A DNA stretch of 64,000 nt from Xanthocytophaga flava (GTDB taxonomy: Bacteria; Bacteroidota; Bacteroidia; Cytophagales; 172606-1): the NCBI GenBank assembly GCA_030068525.1, contig JASJOS010000021.1, positions 62,001-126,000 on the forward strand, read 5' to 3'. The notes below the pieces were generated by a model. The model was given only the letters and a program-made list of their open reading frames with translations, was not told the origin of the DNA and did no database searches. The translations under genes were made by a program, and so were the position numbers. Shown in pieces: positions 8,618-18,546 of the stretch. The stretch's first letter is position 1. The number at the start of each line of letters is the position of its first letter.

Positions 8618-11140
8618 ATGAAGACAATTTATTCTTTCCGGCTTCTATGGTGGTTTGTGCATTTTTTCATAGGAGGGATATCTGCTCAGATACTTTTTAT
8701 CCCTGCCGGAAAGGCACAAACCCTTCCATTCGAGAGCTTATCCGCCTCTACATCCCCCATTTCTTCCAGTGTGCGATTGCATGGGGTAGTCAAAGAACAA
8801 GCTTCGAATGCGTCTGTTCCTTTTGCTACTGTTGCGCTCCGACAGGGAAGTGCAACGATCCCTGTCAAAGGAACCATTACAGATACGGCAGGCAGATTTG
8901 TATTGGAAAACATAAGACCAGGTAGCTATATTCTGGAAATAAGTTATCTCGGATATCGTAAGTTTGTCATGGATCCATTAACAATTGAATCAGGGAACCC
9001 AGAGGCCAATATTGGTCAGATTCAGTTACAATCCGAAGTTAATCAACTTAAAGAGATCAAAATTGTAGGGAATAAACCTTTTATTGAACGGGTAGAGAAT
9101 AAGTTCATTCTCAATGTTGCCAATAGCGTAGTTGGTTCAGGTGCCAGTGCTATTGAAGTGCTTGAAAGAGCACCTGGTGTGTTTATCGGTGGAGGTAATG
9201 TGTCTGTGCAAGGCAAACCCGCTCTGATACTGCTGGATGGAAAGGCAATTCAACTTTCGGGAGAAAGTCTGGCTGATTTTTTAAAAGGTTTCTCCTCTGA
9301 TAATATTCTAACAATAGAAATTATTACTGAGCCTTCTGCCAAATATGATGCATCTGCTGGTGCTGTCATTAACATTCGTACTAAAAAAGGGCTTTCCGAA
9401 GGCTTAAACGGTACTGCTAATTTTTCTCTGGGTAGTAGCATCTATCCCAAATATACTGCCGGAACTAGTTTTAATTATCGTAAAAATGCTGTAAATGTAT
9501 TTGGAAGTTATAACTATGGTAACAACATTTCAATGCGCCGGCGTCGGGAAAATAGTCTCTTCTCATCAGAACAATCGTCTGGTCCATTACAGGCATTGGA
9601 AACCAATGGTGAAGATAAAACCAGTGGACAAACCCATACCACACGTTTGGGAATAGATTATCAACTTACCAGGAAACATGTATTTGGACTCACGGCTGAT
9701 GCCAACTTTTATAAACAGAATATAAATGGAAGTTCCACTACTGGTTTCATTACACCACCTCTAACAACAGACTCTATTCTGCAAACCAGTAGCCAACGTC
9801 AAACAGATCACTCTCTTTTCATTGTGAATCTGAACTATAAAGGATCCTTTGGAAAATCTGGTAATACTCTTGAGGCCAATATTGATTATGGAAGAGATTC
9901 TTATCAAAGTACTAGTGAGTTCAGAGGTAATATAACGATTCCTGAATCAGCTTCTACTCATTTTTCGCAAGGTTTGCAGAATTTGCCCAACTATTCAATT
10001 TGGTTTACTACCTACAAGCTGGATTACGAACAATCCCTGCCTGGTAAAATTACGCTGGAAGCAGGTGTCAAGACTACTTTTGCCAAAACAGACAATCGCT
10101 TGCAAATTAATACGCGAGACAGTGAGCAAACCAATTGGAAGCCAGACCCACGAAGTAATATCTTTCTCTATGAAGAAAACATCAATGCCATTTATCTGAA
10201 TCTAAAAAAAGAGATACATAAATGGAATATAAATGTGGGTGCACGGGTGGAACAAACACGGGCAAAAATCCATTCGGTTACCAGTAACCAACTGATTAAT
10301 CGTAACTATGCCAATTTATTCCCAAATATATCCCTTTGGAAAGATGTAAGTAAGAAACACCGAACATCTTTCTCTTTTACGGGAGGTTTGCGGCGACCCA
10401 GTTACAATAATCTGAATCCATTCTTACTGTATACAAATCAATATATTTATTATCAGGGCAATCCCTATCTCAATCCGGAAATAAACTATCGGTTCTCGAT
10501 TTCACACACCTACAATAAAAAGATTACTACTACACTAAATTATTTTATCTCCCGTAATCTGTTTTATGAAACATTAGAACAAGAGCCTAACAGTCGGGTG
10601 ACACGCTATTTTTATGATAATCTGGCTCAGGGACACACATATGGTATCAACATAAATTTTCCAATTCAATTTACAGACTGGTGGGAATCAAGTAATAACA
10701 TATTTGCCAGTTATGGAAAAACGCGTGACAATAATTTCCTGGGTATCCCGCTCGATGAGGCATCCTATGGTATGTATATAAATACATCGCATCAGTTTAG
10801 TCTTCCTCATGGTTTTAAACTGGATCTGACAGCTACTTATTTGAGTACCTATCGTTTTGCAACTAATATTCAATTACCCAACCTGTATGCAAATGCGGGT
10901 TTCCAGAAAGAAGTATTGAAACAGACTGCTACAATACGAGTTGTTTTTAATGACATTTTCTGGTCAAGACTTTATCGTTACCAAACCCATTCCGCAGTTC
11001 AAAATCAGGAAGGAAGAAATTATACGGATTCAAGAATGATTCGGGCTGCTTTTACGTATCGGTTTGGAAATAAAAACGTCCTGAGCCGTAAAAGAAGCAA
11101 AGGCAGTGAGGAAGAAAAGAGTCGTGCACTAAATGAATAG
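8618..11140 (+). CDS. TonB-dependent-type outer-membrane receptor with carboxypeptidase-like domain
   Basis: 840 residues. N-terminal signal peptide ending near residue 34 (PAGKAQ), a carboxypeptidase-regulatory-like beta domain (about 52-135: GVVKEQASNASVPFATVAL, then GSYILEISYLGYRKF), a plug-like part (about 150-255: VLERAPGVFIGGGNVSVQG, KYDASAGAVINIRTKKG) and a long beta barrel to the C terminus (OMP_b-brl_3 type). Such proteins import or bind ligands at the outer membrane, though this subclass often lacks a clear TonB box. As the first large gene of the cluster it may give self-uptake, sensing or immunity to the peptide product. Its end overlaps the annotated start of the first LanC. Confidence 0.85.
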   Translation: MKTIYSFRLLWWFVHFFIGGISAQILFIPAGKAQTLPFESLSASTSPISSSVRLHGVVKEQASNASVPFATVALRQGSATIPVKGTITDTAGRFVLENIRPGSYILEISYLGYRKFVMDPLTIESGNPEANIGQIQLQSEVNQLKEIKIVGNKPFIERVENKFILNVANSVVGSGASAIEVLERAPGVFIGGGNVSVQGKPALILLDGKAIQLSGESLADFLKGFSSDNILTIEIITEPSAKYDASAGAVINIRTKKGLSEGLNGTANFSLGSSIYPKYTAGTSFNYRKNAVNVFGSYNYGNNISMRRRRENSLFSSEQSSGPLQALETNGEDKTSGQTHTTRLGIDYQLTRKHVFGLTADANFYKQNINGSSTTGFITPPLTTDSILQTSSQRQTDHSLFIVNLNYKGSFGKSGNTLEANIDYGRDSYQSTSEFRGNITIPESASTHFSQGLQNLPNYSIWFTTYKLDYEQSLPGKITLEAGVKTTFAKTDNRLQINTRDSEQTNWKPDPRSNIFLYEENINAIYLNLKKEIHKWNINVGARVEQTRAKIHSVTSNQLINRNYANLFPNISLWKDVSKKHRTSFSFTGGLRRPSYNNLNPFLLYTNQYIYYQGNPYLNPEINYRFSISHTYNKKITTTLNYFISRNLFYETLEQEPNSRVTRYFYDNLAQGHTYGININFPIQFTDWWESSNNIFASYGKTRDNNFLGIPLDEASYGMYINTSHQFSLPHGFKLDLTATYLSTYRFATNIQLPNLYANAGFQKEVLKQTATIRVVFNDIFWSRLYRYQTHSAVQNQEGRNYTDSRMIRAAFTYRFGNKNVLSRKRSKGSEEEKSRALNE

Positions 11141-12548
11141 TATAGTATATATCACAAATAGTATATATCACAAATGGGGTTTTAGAACGCCATCTATAGT
11201 ATCTGATGTAGTGTTAAACAGAAAATATTCCTGCCCAATGCCGAAGGCATGTGCTGAAAGTACTCAACATTCTTATATCTTAAACTCTACCAGTATGCAT
11301 CAAAGTATTCATTCCTCCTCTGCTGTGAGTACAAATAAGTGTAAAGACATCTATGAGACCAAAGATACGAAAGGGCATCGTGCAGAAGTTGGTGAAAGTA
11401 TTGATGCCATTGCTGATGCCCTACAGCTTGGACAAAATCAATTGCAGGGGTTTGGATATAGTTCTGGCCTGTTAGGTAAAGTATTGTTTTTTTACTACTA
11501 CAGTGAATATACCGCAAACTCCAACTATGCACAGTGGGCCGAGAATCTTCTTACTAAAGCAATCGGGAAGGTAAGCAAACCGTATCAGGGACGGAATTAT
11601 TATAAGGAAGTTTCTGAACTAGGAATCTTTATCGAATATATGAGTGCAAATAATTTGCTTCAGACGGATACTGACAAACTGCTTACCCCACTTGATCTTG
11701 TTCAAATAGTAGGTATGGAGACTGCTTTAAAACAGAACAACTTTGATCCAGGCAATGGCGCACTGGCTGCAGGATTATATTTTCTTGCCAGAAGCCAGAG
11801 TTCCAGCCAGGTACATGCTTACTTGTACCAGCTTACAGAAGCCTTGCTTGCCATGGCACATACAAATGAAAAGGGACATTTATTCTGGAAGTCACAACTG
11901 TTCAGTTCTGAAAATATCTATTTAGGAATCTCTCATGGACTTGCATTGATTATTCTTTTTCTATGCAGAATGTATAAGCTTTCCATACTTCCAGACAAAT
12001 GTAAACACGCTATTCATCATACGGCAATGTATATCCTCTCTCATCAGAAAGATTACCGGAACGAAGGTTATTTCTTTCCCAATATTGTAGGAGAAGCTGC
12101 CAAAACAACTCGTCTGGGACTTTGCTATGGCGATATGGGAGTAGGATATAGCCTCTATCAGGCTTCTGTTATTCTACAGGATGATTCCTTACAGACAAAA
12201 GCAATCGAAATCTTTGACTTTTCTGCAGAAAGAATCAATCCGGAACAAAATCTTGTTTGCGACGCAGGTATTCTGTATGGTGCATCTGGAGTGGCCCTTC
12301 TATTTGATCGAATGTTTGATCTTACTCAACGTTCCTTATATAAACAAGCTGCCAGCTATTGGTATGAGAGTATTCCATCGTATAGTGTTACTACGAATGC
12401 AACAGCTGGTTATCAGGGCGTTTTCAATCAGGCTTTTGACCATACCAATATTGCATTTATGGAAGGAATCGCAGGCATTGGCTGTACACTAATTAAGTAT
12501 ACCGATCGGGATAATTATTGTTTTGACGATTTAATCTGGCTGATATGA
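11133..12548 (+). CDS. LanC-like protein lacking the zinc Cys-His pair
   Basis: 471 residues from ATG 11133, but the first about 54 residues overlap the receptor end and a 16-bp duplication; ATG 11295 gives 417 residues, closer to the family length. The LanC alpha-toroid glycine pattern is present. Of the catalytic set, His268 (GISHG) and Cys331 (LCYGD) are kept, but the second zinc site, normally a CHG triplet, reads ILYGASG at 380-386, so both Cys and His are missing. It probably cannot hold zinc and may serve as a scaffold or substrate binder for the neighbouring intact LanC, whose start overlaps its stop by four bases (translational coupling). Confidence 0.85.
   Translation: MNSIVYITNSIYHKWGFRTPSIVSDVVLNRKYSCPMPKACAESTQHSYILNSTSMHQSIHSSSAVSTNKCKDIYETKDTKGHRAEVGESIDAIADALQLGQNQLQGFGYSSGLLGKVLFFYYYSEYTANSNYAQWAENLLTKAIGKVSKPYQGRNYYKEVSELGIFIEYMSANNLLQTDTDKLLTPLDLVQIVGMETALKQNNFDPGNGALAAGLYFLARSQSSSQVHAYLYQLTEALLAMAHTNEKGHLFWKSQLFSSENIYLGISHGLALIILFLCRMYKLSILPDKCKHAIHHTAMYILSHQKDYRNEGYFFPNIVGEAAKTTRLGLCYGDMGVGYSLYQASVILQDDSLQTKAIEIFDFSAERINPEQNLVCDAGILYGASGVALLFDRMFDLTQRSLYKQAASYWYESIPSYSVTTNATAGYQGVFNQAFDHTNIAFMEGIAGIGCTLIKYTDRDNYCFDDLIWLI
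11144..11175. repeat. 16-bp duplication just after the receptor stop
   Basis: AGTATATATCACAAAT twice (11144-11159, 11160-11175), four bases after the receptor stop. It encodes a repeat in the N-terminal extension of the first LanC if the earliest start is used. Confidence 0.9.
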
Positions 12549-13780
12549 CTATGAAACTAACCGAATCCCTTATGATTGAGCTTCCTCAACTGGAGACAGA
12601 GCAGATACTCAAACAGATCAATCAAATCATTACCAAAACATCTGCCAGGAATAGTGGCCTTTTTTCGGGATCTATTGGGCGAATCGTATATTATTTCTAT
12701 CTGGCTAATTTTTATAGGGATGAATCCATTGCTGATCGTGGAGTGAGTTTGCTCGAAGAGGTATTATCTCAAATACAGACCGGAACGTATGCTTACCCCA
12801 AGACATACTCTCTCTCAGGAGGTCTGGCAGGTTTGGGAATGGCGCTGACTATTCTCAAAGAAGAAGATATTCTCGAGATAGACTTTGAAGATAATCTACG
12901 CTTCTTTGATCAGCAAATTTCACCACAGGCATTGGAAGAATTACATGCAGGAAATACAGATTATCTGCATGGCGCAATCGGCTCATTACATTATCTGACT
13001 ATGCGTCATCCTTATCATTCTGAACTGGCACAAGTTATCACCGCTATGATTGATGTATTGCATACGCTGGCAGTAAAAAAGGGGGAAGGGATATGTTTTC
13101 CTAACAGATTTATTGAGCAAAACAACAATACTTTAAATACCAATCTGGGTATGGCTCATGGGCAGTGTGGGATCATTATGACCTTACTAAAAGTATACCA
13201 GAGGGGAATTGCTCAATCTGTTATCAGGAGTATTGTGACTCAGACTATACAATATATGTTAGATCTGCAGATTCAACCAGACATTGAAAGTGGAAGGGTT
13301 TCTCATTTTCCTCTAACCTTTGATACTACACAAGCAGCATCTTTTCAAACCAAGGAATACAGTTCCCGACTGGGATGGTGTTATGGAGATTTAAATCAAT
13401 GCCTGACATTATATCATGCTGGTAGTATTTTAAACAGGCCTGACTGGATTGAGATCGCAGATCGGGTTGGCTTTTCAACAGTTGCCCGACGTAACCGATT
13501 GCATACGCTTATTACAGATGCGAATTTTTGCCATGGAGCAATTGGTGTGGCCCAGACGTATCGGCGATTATTTGAAATGACCCAACAGGATCTGTATCTG
13601 GAAGCCTATCAGTACTGGATAGATCAGACTCTTTTGTTTACCCGTACGGTAGTAGATGAATCTGATTACCTTCCCTATGCTGGTGAGTTTCTGGGTGGAG
13701 GCATTGGTGTATCATTGGGACTCATGTCTGCTTTGGGGAGAGATGAGCTGAATTGGGATCGAATCTTTCTGCTTTGTTAA
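12545..13780 (+). CDS. lanC: lanthionine synthetase C (cyclase)
   Basis: 411 residues, the size of stand-alone LanC cyclases. All expected active-site residues can be seen: His205 in GMAHG, zinc ligands Cys279 in WCYGD and Cys329-His330 in FCHGAIG. LanC activates Cys thiols by zinc and adds them to dehydroalanine or dehydrobutyrine made by LanB, closing lanthionine rings. Acts in the cytoplasm on the precursors at 18547-19419. The ATGA overlap with the preceding degenerate LanC suggests both are made together in equal amount. The second half contains the GFLGGGIG glycine-rich end typical of the toroid. Confidence 0.92.
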   Translation: MTMKLTESLMIELPQLETEQILKQINQIITKTSARNSGLFSGSIGRIVYYFYLANFYRDESIADRGVSLLEEVLSQIQTGTYAYPKTYSLSGGLAGLGMALTILKEEDILEIDFEDNLRFFDQQISPQALEELHAGNTDYLHGAIGSLHYLTMRHPYHSELAQVITAMIDVLHTLAVKKGEGICFPNRFIEQNNNTLNTNLGMAHGQCGIIMTLLKVYQRGIAQSVIRSIVTQTIQYMLDLQIQPDIESGRVSHFPLTFDTTQAASFQTKEYSSRLGWCYGDLNQCLTLYHAGSILNRPDWIEIADRVGFSTVARRNRLHTLITDANFCHGAIGVAQTYRRLFEMTQQDLYLEAYQYWIDQTLLFTRTVVDESDYLPYAGEFLGGGIGVSLGLMSALGRDELNWDRIFLLC

Positions 13781-13807
13781 TAGATAGTTTTCCGGCCTTT
13801 TGTTTTC

Positions 13808-13885
13808 CTATGCTGGATGACTATGCTGGATGACTATGCTGGATGACTATGCTGGATGACTATGCTGGATGATTATGCTGGATGA
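13808..13885. repeat. 13-bp tandem repeat, six copies
   Basis: CTATGCTGGATGA is repeated six times; the last copy has a C-to-T change. It lies between the cyclase and the flavin oxidoreductase gene. An open frame can be started inside the last copy (ATG 13882), which makes that upstream start unlikely for the next gene. Confidence 0.93.
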
Positions 13886-13989
13886 GGAAAGAAACAGTGC
13901 CTGACGTCTCTGATAGCGTAGTCTGGAAGGTTTCTCCAAACCCAACGCAAAATATATGTATACTATCTGTACTCCTATTCTCTATCTAT

Positions 13990-14919
13990 ATGGCAAAAAT
14001 CAATTTAGGATTACTTGACTTTGGCTTACGTGACGAACGGATGAACAGCATGCGTATTGTAGAAGATTTGGTAGAATATGCCCGCCACGCTGACCAACTT
14101 GGATTTAGCAGATTCTGGATTGCTGAGCATCATTCTACAGGAAGAAGAATGGCATGGTCAAATCCTCAACCACTTGTTCCCATTCTGGCAGGAATGACAG
14201 ACCGGATTCGGATAGGAGTAGCAGGGGTATTATTGGGTATTCATAATACGTATCATGTTGCCTCTCATTTTAAGTTACTCGCAAATCTTTTCCCCAAACG
14301 TATTGATCTGGGATTAGCCAATGGTGTAGTCAGCGAAAAAGTGGCTCAGATGGCTGTTCAACGTAGCAATAAGGAGTCTCGTGCTCTTTTTGAACAAAAT
14401 AGCCGTCAGCTGGTACATATATTACGTAATGAAGAAGAATTGTACGAGAATGGAAAGGGAATTGTGATTCCTCCTTATAAAGGAGAGATACCGGAAATAT
14501 GGTCTTTAGGTGTATCGTATGATAGCCTCAACCGGGCGTTGGAATTAGAATCTAACTTTGCACGTTCGATCTTTCACCATGGCTCAGATAACTCTTACGA
14601 ACAAGAACGTTTGGCTCGGTTTAAAGAAGAATTTTATGCCATCCATAAAAGAAAGCCCCGTATTACATTAGCTCTGGCAGGATGTTGCCACTCAAGTAAT
14701 CTCAAAGCCAAACGTATTCTTATGTCCTTAAATCAGGATACGCAAGTTGCCAAAGGAGAGGTTTTTGGCACTCCAGACAAGTTTTATGATCAGATCATGG
14801 AGGTAACTGAAAAGTATGGAATTGATGAAGTGATTTTCATGAGTGCTGCACTTAACGTTAAAGATCGAATGCTTGGGATTGAACTCATAAGTGATGTATT
14901 CAGACTGAATAGCAATTAA
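13990..14919 (+). CDS. luciferase-like (LLM class) flavin-dependent oxidoreductase
   Basis: Start ATG 13990 is chosen because the family begins MAKINLGLLDFG; an in-frame ATG at 13882 lies in a repeat array. 309 residues, one TIM-barrel-like domain with the usual blocks DLVEYARHADQLGFSRFWIAEHH, RIRIGVAGVLLGIHN and KRIDLGLANG. These enzymes use reduced FMN or F420 to oxidise or reduce small molecules. In lanthipeptide clusters such flavin enzymes can tailor the peptide; here the reaction is not known. Same strand and within the cluster, so a tailoring role is a fair inference. Related subfamilies occur in non-peptide clusters too. Confidence 0.82.
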   Translation: MAKINLGLLDFGLRDERMNSMRIVEDLVEYARHADQLGFSRFWIAEHHSTGRRMAWSNPQPLVPILAGMTDRIRIGVAGVLLGIHNTYHVASHFKLLANLFPKRIDLGLANGVVSEKVAQMAVQRSNKESRALFEQNSRQLVHILRNEEELYENGKGIVIPPYKGEIPEIWSLGVSYDSLNRALELESNFARSIFHHGSDNSYEQERLARFKEEFYAIHKRKPRITLALAGCCHSSNLKAKRILMSLNQDTQVAKGEVFGTPDKFYDQIMEVTEKYGIDEVIFMSAALNVKDRMLGIELISDVFRLNSN

Positions 14920-15075
14920 GGCACATCTGAAACGATTAGCTATCCGAAACGATTAGTTAAATGAGTATGCCCACGGGTTTTCTTCAGGCTTTTATGCTGA
15001 AGATGCCTAAAGTTGCCTGTACAAACAGAGAAACCATGTAAAAACTACTATCCACTTATAGCTAAAATCATACTC

Positions 15076-17268
15076 ATGTCTTCCTTTCCTTTCTACCGAC
15101 AACTTGATGCGATGGACTGCGGACCCACTTGTTTGCGTATGATTTCAAAGTATTATGGGAAAACATACAGCCTTGACACATTACGGAATGCAACCAGATA
15201 CAGTCGTGAAGGCGTTTCTATGTTAGGTATAAGCAAAGCGGCTGAGACAATAGGCTTTCGAACCTTGGGAGCTATTATTACAATTGATAAACTAATCAGT
15301 GATGAAACTCTCTTACCCTGTATTGCACATTGGGATCAGAATCATTTTGTCGTTATCCATAAAATAAGCAAAAACAAAGTATATGTTGCCGATCCGGGAA
15401 AAGAGAAGATTGCCTATCGGCGAGAGGAATTTCTTGAACATTGGGCTAATATACAGAAAGGAGAGTCGAAGGGAGCAGTTATGTTACTTGAACCAACGAT
15501 TAACTTTTATCAACAGGAAGAAGAAGAACACTATCCTTCTATAGATCTTTTTAAACTTTATCGGTATGCCTTAACTTACAAAGCGCTGATCTTTCAACTT
15601 GTTCTGGGATTGCTGCTGGGTAGTCTGCTGCAGCTAATTTTTCCTTTTCTAACGAAAGCTATAGTAGACATTGGAATCAATCATCGCAATATTGACTTTA
15701 TTTATCTGGTACTTGCCGGACAACTTATGCTCACTCTGGGACAAACGTCTCTGGATTTGATTAGGGGATGGATCTTTCTCCATGTAGGAACTAAAATTAA
15801 GTTGTCTATCCTGTCAGAGTTTCTGGCAAAACTGCTAAAGCTTCCGTTGTCTTTTTTTGACACCCGGATGGCAGGCGATATTATTCAGCGGATTAGTGAC
15901 CATCATAGAATAGAAGCCTTTCTGACCAACAACACCCTGAGCACCCTATTCTCGATTGTAAATATGATTGTCTTTGGTATTGTTTTATGTGTATACAATA
16001 CCTCCATCTTTGTTGTCTTCCTTATGGGGAGCGCCATCTATATTCTTTGGGCAATTATGTTTTTACGCTTTCGCAAAAAACTGGATTACCAACGTTTTCA
16101 GGTCGCCTCACGTAACCAAAGCCAGCTTATAGAATTTATTAGCGGAATACATGAAATAAAGCTCAATGATTGTGGTGTTCAAAAACTATGGGAGTGGGAG
16201 AGAATACAGGCTAAGTTTTTCAGATTGAGTTCACGAAGCCTGGCACTGAGTCAAAACCAGCAACTGGGAGGCTTTTTTATCAATCAGGGGAAAAATATTG
16301 TATCTATCTTTCTGGCAGCCAGAGCTGTTATGTATGGCGAATTAAGCCTCGGTGAGATGTTAGCTATCCAGTACATTATTGGCCAGCTAAACAGTCCGGT
16401 AGAGCAGCTACTTCAGTTTATGCAAACAACCCAGGATGCAAAACTGAGTCTTGAAAGGATGAACGATATTTATGTAATGCCTAATGAAGAACCTGCTGAA
16501 CGGGCTTTTTTGACCTATCTGCCTTCCAATAAATCAATAACACTGCAGAATCTTTCTTTTACCTATCCGGGAACAGGCAATAAACCCATCCTTAAAAATG
16601 TCAACATCCACATCCCGGAAGGCAAGATTACGGCTATTGTTGGAGCGAGTGGAAGTGGCAAGACAACCCTTCTGAAGCTCCTTTTGAAAATGTATGAAAC
16701 ACAAACCGGGGAGGTTAGGGTAGGGGATCTGCGACTGGATGCCCTCAGCCACCAGTTCTGGCGCAAACAATGTGGTACAGTGATGCAGGATGGCTACATT
16801 TTCTCAGATACAATTGCCCGAAATATTGCGGTTGGAGATGAACAGATTGATACTATTCGCTTGGAACATGCTGTTCGTGTAGCCAACATTTATTCTTTCA
16901 TTGAAGATGCTCCATTAGGGTACAATACGAAAGTAGGGTCTCTTGGAAACGGAATTAGTCAGGGACAAAAACAGCGTTTGCTCATTGCACGGGCAGTGTA
17001 TAAGAATCCGGAGTATATCTTTTTTGATGAAGCTACCAGTGCCCTGGACGCTTCGAATGAACGGGTAATCATGGAAAATTTAAATTATTTTTTTAAGGGT
17101 CGTACGGTTGTTGTAGTGGCCCATCGTCTCAGTACTGTCCGGAATGCAGACCAGATCATTGTCCTCAATCATGGAGAGGTTGTGGAAGAAGGAACACATG
17201 ACACACTGGTTGGAGGAAAAGGGATGTATTACCAGTTGGTAAAAAATCAGCTTGAATTGGGAAACTGA
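15076..17268 (+). CDS. lanT: C39 peptidase-containing ABC exporter 1
   Basis: 730 residues from ATG 15076 (an upstream start at 15013 adds residues unlike the family). Residues 1-130 are a C39 peptidase: Cys15 (MDCGPTCL), His90 (WDQNHFVV) and Asp106 (VADPG). It cuts leaders after Gly-Gly. A six-helix transmembrane domain follows (about 160-450), then the ATPase with Walker A GASGSGKTT, signature SQGQKQR (Gly of LSGGQ changed to Gln) and Walker B IFFDEATSALD. It is expected to process and export the precursor peptides across the inner membrane. No fusion protein adjoins it directly; two short ones lie after LanB1 and after exporter 2. Confidence 0.93.
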   Translation: MSSFPFYRQLDAMDCGPTCLRMISKYYGKTYSLDTLRNATRYSREGVSMLGISKAAETIGFRTLGAIITIDKLISDETLLPCIAHWDQNHFVVIHKISKNKVYVADPGKEKIAYRREEFLEHWANIQKGESKGAVMLLEPTINFYQQEEEEHYPSIDLFKLYRYALTYKALIFQLVLGLLLGSLLQLIFPFLTKAIVDIGINHRNIDFIYLVLAGQLMLTLGQTSLDLIRGWIFLHVGTKIKLSILSEFLAKLLKLPLSFFDTRMAGDIIQRISDHHRIEAFLTNNTLSTLFSIVNMIVFGIVLCVYNTSIFVVFLMGSAIYILWAIMFLRFRKKLDYQRFQVASRNQSQLIEFISGIHEIKLNDCGVQKLWEWERIQAKFFRLSSRSLALSQNQQLGGFFINQGKNIVSIFLAARAVMYGELSLGEMLAIQYIIGQLNSPVEQLLQFMQTTQDAKLSLERMNDIYVMPNEEPAERAFLTYLPSNKSITLQNLSFTYPGTGNKPILKNVNIHIPEGKITAIVGASGSGKTTLLKLLLKMYETQTGEVRVGDLRLDALSHQFWRKQCGTVMQDGYIFSDTIARNIAVGDEQIDTIRLEHAVRVANIYSFIEDAPLGYNTKVGSLGNGISQGQKQRLLIARAVYKNPEYIFFDEATSALDASNERVIMENLNYFFKGRTVVVVAHRLSTVRNADQIIVLNHGEVVEEGTHDTLVGGKGMYYQLVKNQLELGN

Positions 17269-17418
17269 TCCTATAGTACAGCCTTAAGGTTTATAGGTTT
17301 CTTTTCAGATGATCGCAGTAAAGAGCCGATAACGAACAGGATTGTAATGGAGAGTAATTATTTGTCAATGATTTACATCAGTATATCTCACATGATAACA
17401 ACCCATTAACCTATTTTT

Positions 17419-18420
17419 ATGGTAACATACCTGAATTACTACACAGTAGAGGGAAATGAGTGGCAGAGCCTCTTACAAACTCTTGAACAGGTGAAAGTGG
17501 CCCCCTTTGAACGGAGCAATACCTTATTTCCTCCTGATGCTCTTCAAACAATTAATCCTATTGCGTTGCAGCGTTTGGGAGCACAAACCTATGAAAAGCT
17601 ACGACTCAATTGGTCATTGACTGATCTTGCGCTTATTGACGCTAAAAAGGGAGCGTTGGAAAGTTCGGCAGAAAAATTTTCCAATGCATATGAGCAATTC
17701 GATGACCTTTCCGGGGAGAGTTTACTACTGGCACAAACGCTCTATCATTCTAGGATTGCCTACTTTTATTATCGTACGAGTCAGTTTGATAATGCAGATA
17801 AAAATCTGGCGAGAACCTTGGAAATTGATGATATGCTTCAGGGAATATATCCTGTATTACACGGTCATAAACTGCATGTATTGCAAAATAAAAGCAGAAC
17901 GCTGGCCTTACGGAAGCGATATGGAGACGGTGCACATCTATTGACAGATATTCTCCACTATATGATTAATTCTAGACATAAACCCTATCAGAGAGGTGTT
18001 TGGGGAAAACAATTAATTATGAAGGAGGCAGCTTTTCAGCCAACCCATGTTGCCTTTGAGTTCACTATATTCTATTTCTGTCGGGATTGTTATCATTTTC
18101 CAGCATTTGAAACAGAGGTTATCCGCAATTCAGGAGGTCTTGTCAAGAGTTTGCGTAAAGTAGCATTGCACCATCCGGTTTATCAGACTACTCTTGATTG
18201 GCTGCAAACCAAGCGAGCATTGTATGTACAGGATAGCTTGACTGAGTATATATCCAGAACGGATCATTTTATCAGAACCTACTCGGAACGGTACAACCTT
18301 TTTAAACTCCTACTGCTGATGGATTTGTTTCGGGCTCTTACCCTACTTGGATTTAAAGAAGAAAGTCAGACTATTCAGGCCTTCATTGGAGACTATCATG
18401 CCATACAGATAGCAGCCTGA
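17419..18420 (+). CDS. helical protein of unknown function in the peptide cluster
   Basis: 333 residues, no signal peptide or membrane segment. The composition and the pattern of alternating hydrophobic residues, with ESLLLAQTLYHSRIAYFYYRTSQFDNADKNL, resemble TPR-like helical hairpins in the first half. The second half has several Tyr/Phe/His-rich helices and two Cys (FYFCRDCYHF). No family is recognised. It sits between exporter 1 and the precursor genes, so a role in precursor handling, immunity or regulation is plausible but unproven. Codon use looks like its neighbours. Confidence 0.65.
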   Translation: MVTYLNYYTVEGNEWQSLLQTLEQVKVAPFERSNTLFPPDALQTINPIALQRLGAQTYEKLRLNWSLTDLALIDAKKGALESSAEKFSNAYEQFDDLSGESLLLAQTLYHSRIAYFYYRTSQFDNADKNLARTLEIDDMLQGIYPVLHGHKLHVLQNKSRTLALRKRYGDGAHLLTDILHYMINSRHKPYQRGVWGKQLIMKEAAFQPTHVAFEFTIFYFCRDCYHFPAFETEVIRNSGGLVKSLRKVALHHPVYQTTLDWLQTKRALYVQDSLTEYISRTDHFIRTYSERYNLFKLLLLMDLFRALTLLGFKEESQTIQAFIGDYHAIQIAA

Positions 18421-18485
18421 TATCATATTCTGGCAGTTTAGCATGAGTATCAGAATACATCTTTGTTCCCCCTTGCAACCAAAGA

Positions 18486-18506
18486 GAAGGATTGCTAGCA
18501 TCCTTC
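18486..18506 (+). promoter_or_regulatory. hairpin upstream of the first precursor gene
   Basis: GAAGGAT-TGCTAGC-ATCCTTC, a 7-bp stem 40 bases before the start of the first precursor. Could end transcription from upstream or stabilise the precursor mRNA. Confidence 0.4.
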
Positions 18507-18546
18507 CTGAGTTGATATATTTTTTTACCCTAAAAATTCCAAAACC

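Noticed and set aside
13882-13989. N-terminal extension of the flavin oxidoreductase
   Set aside because: Start lies inside the 13-bp repeat array and the family begins at MAKINLG.
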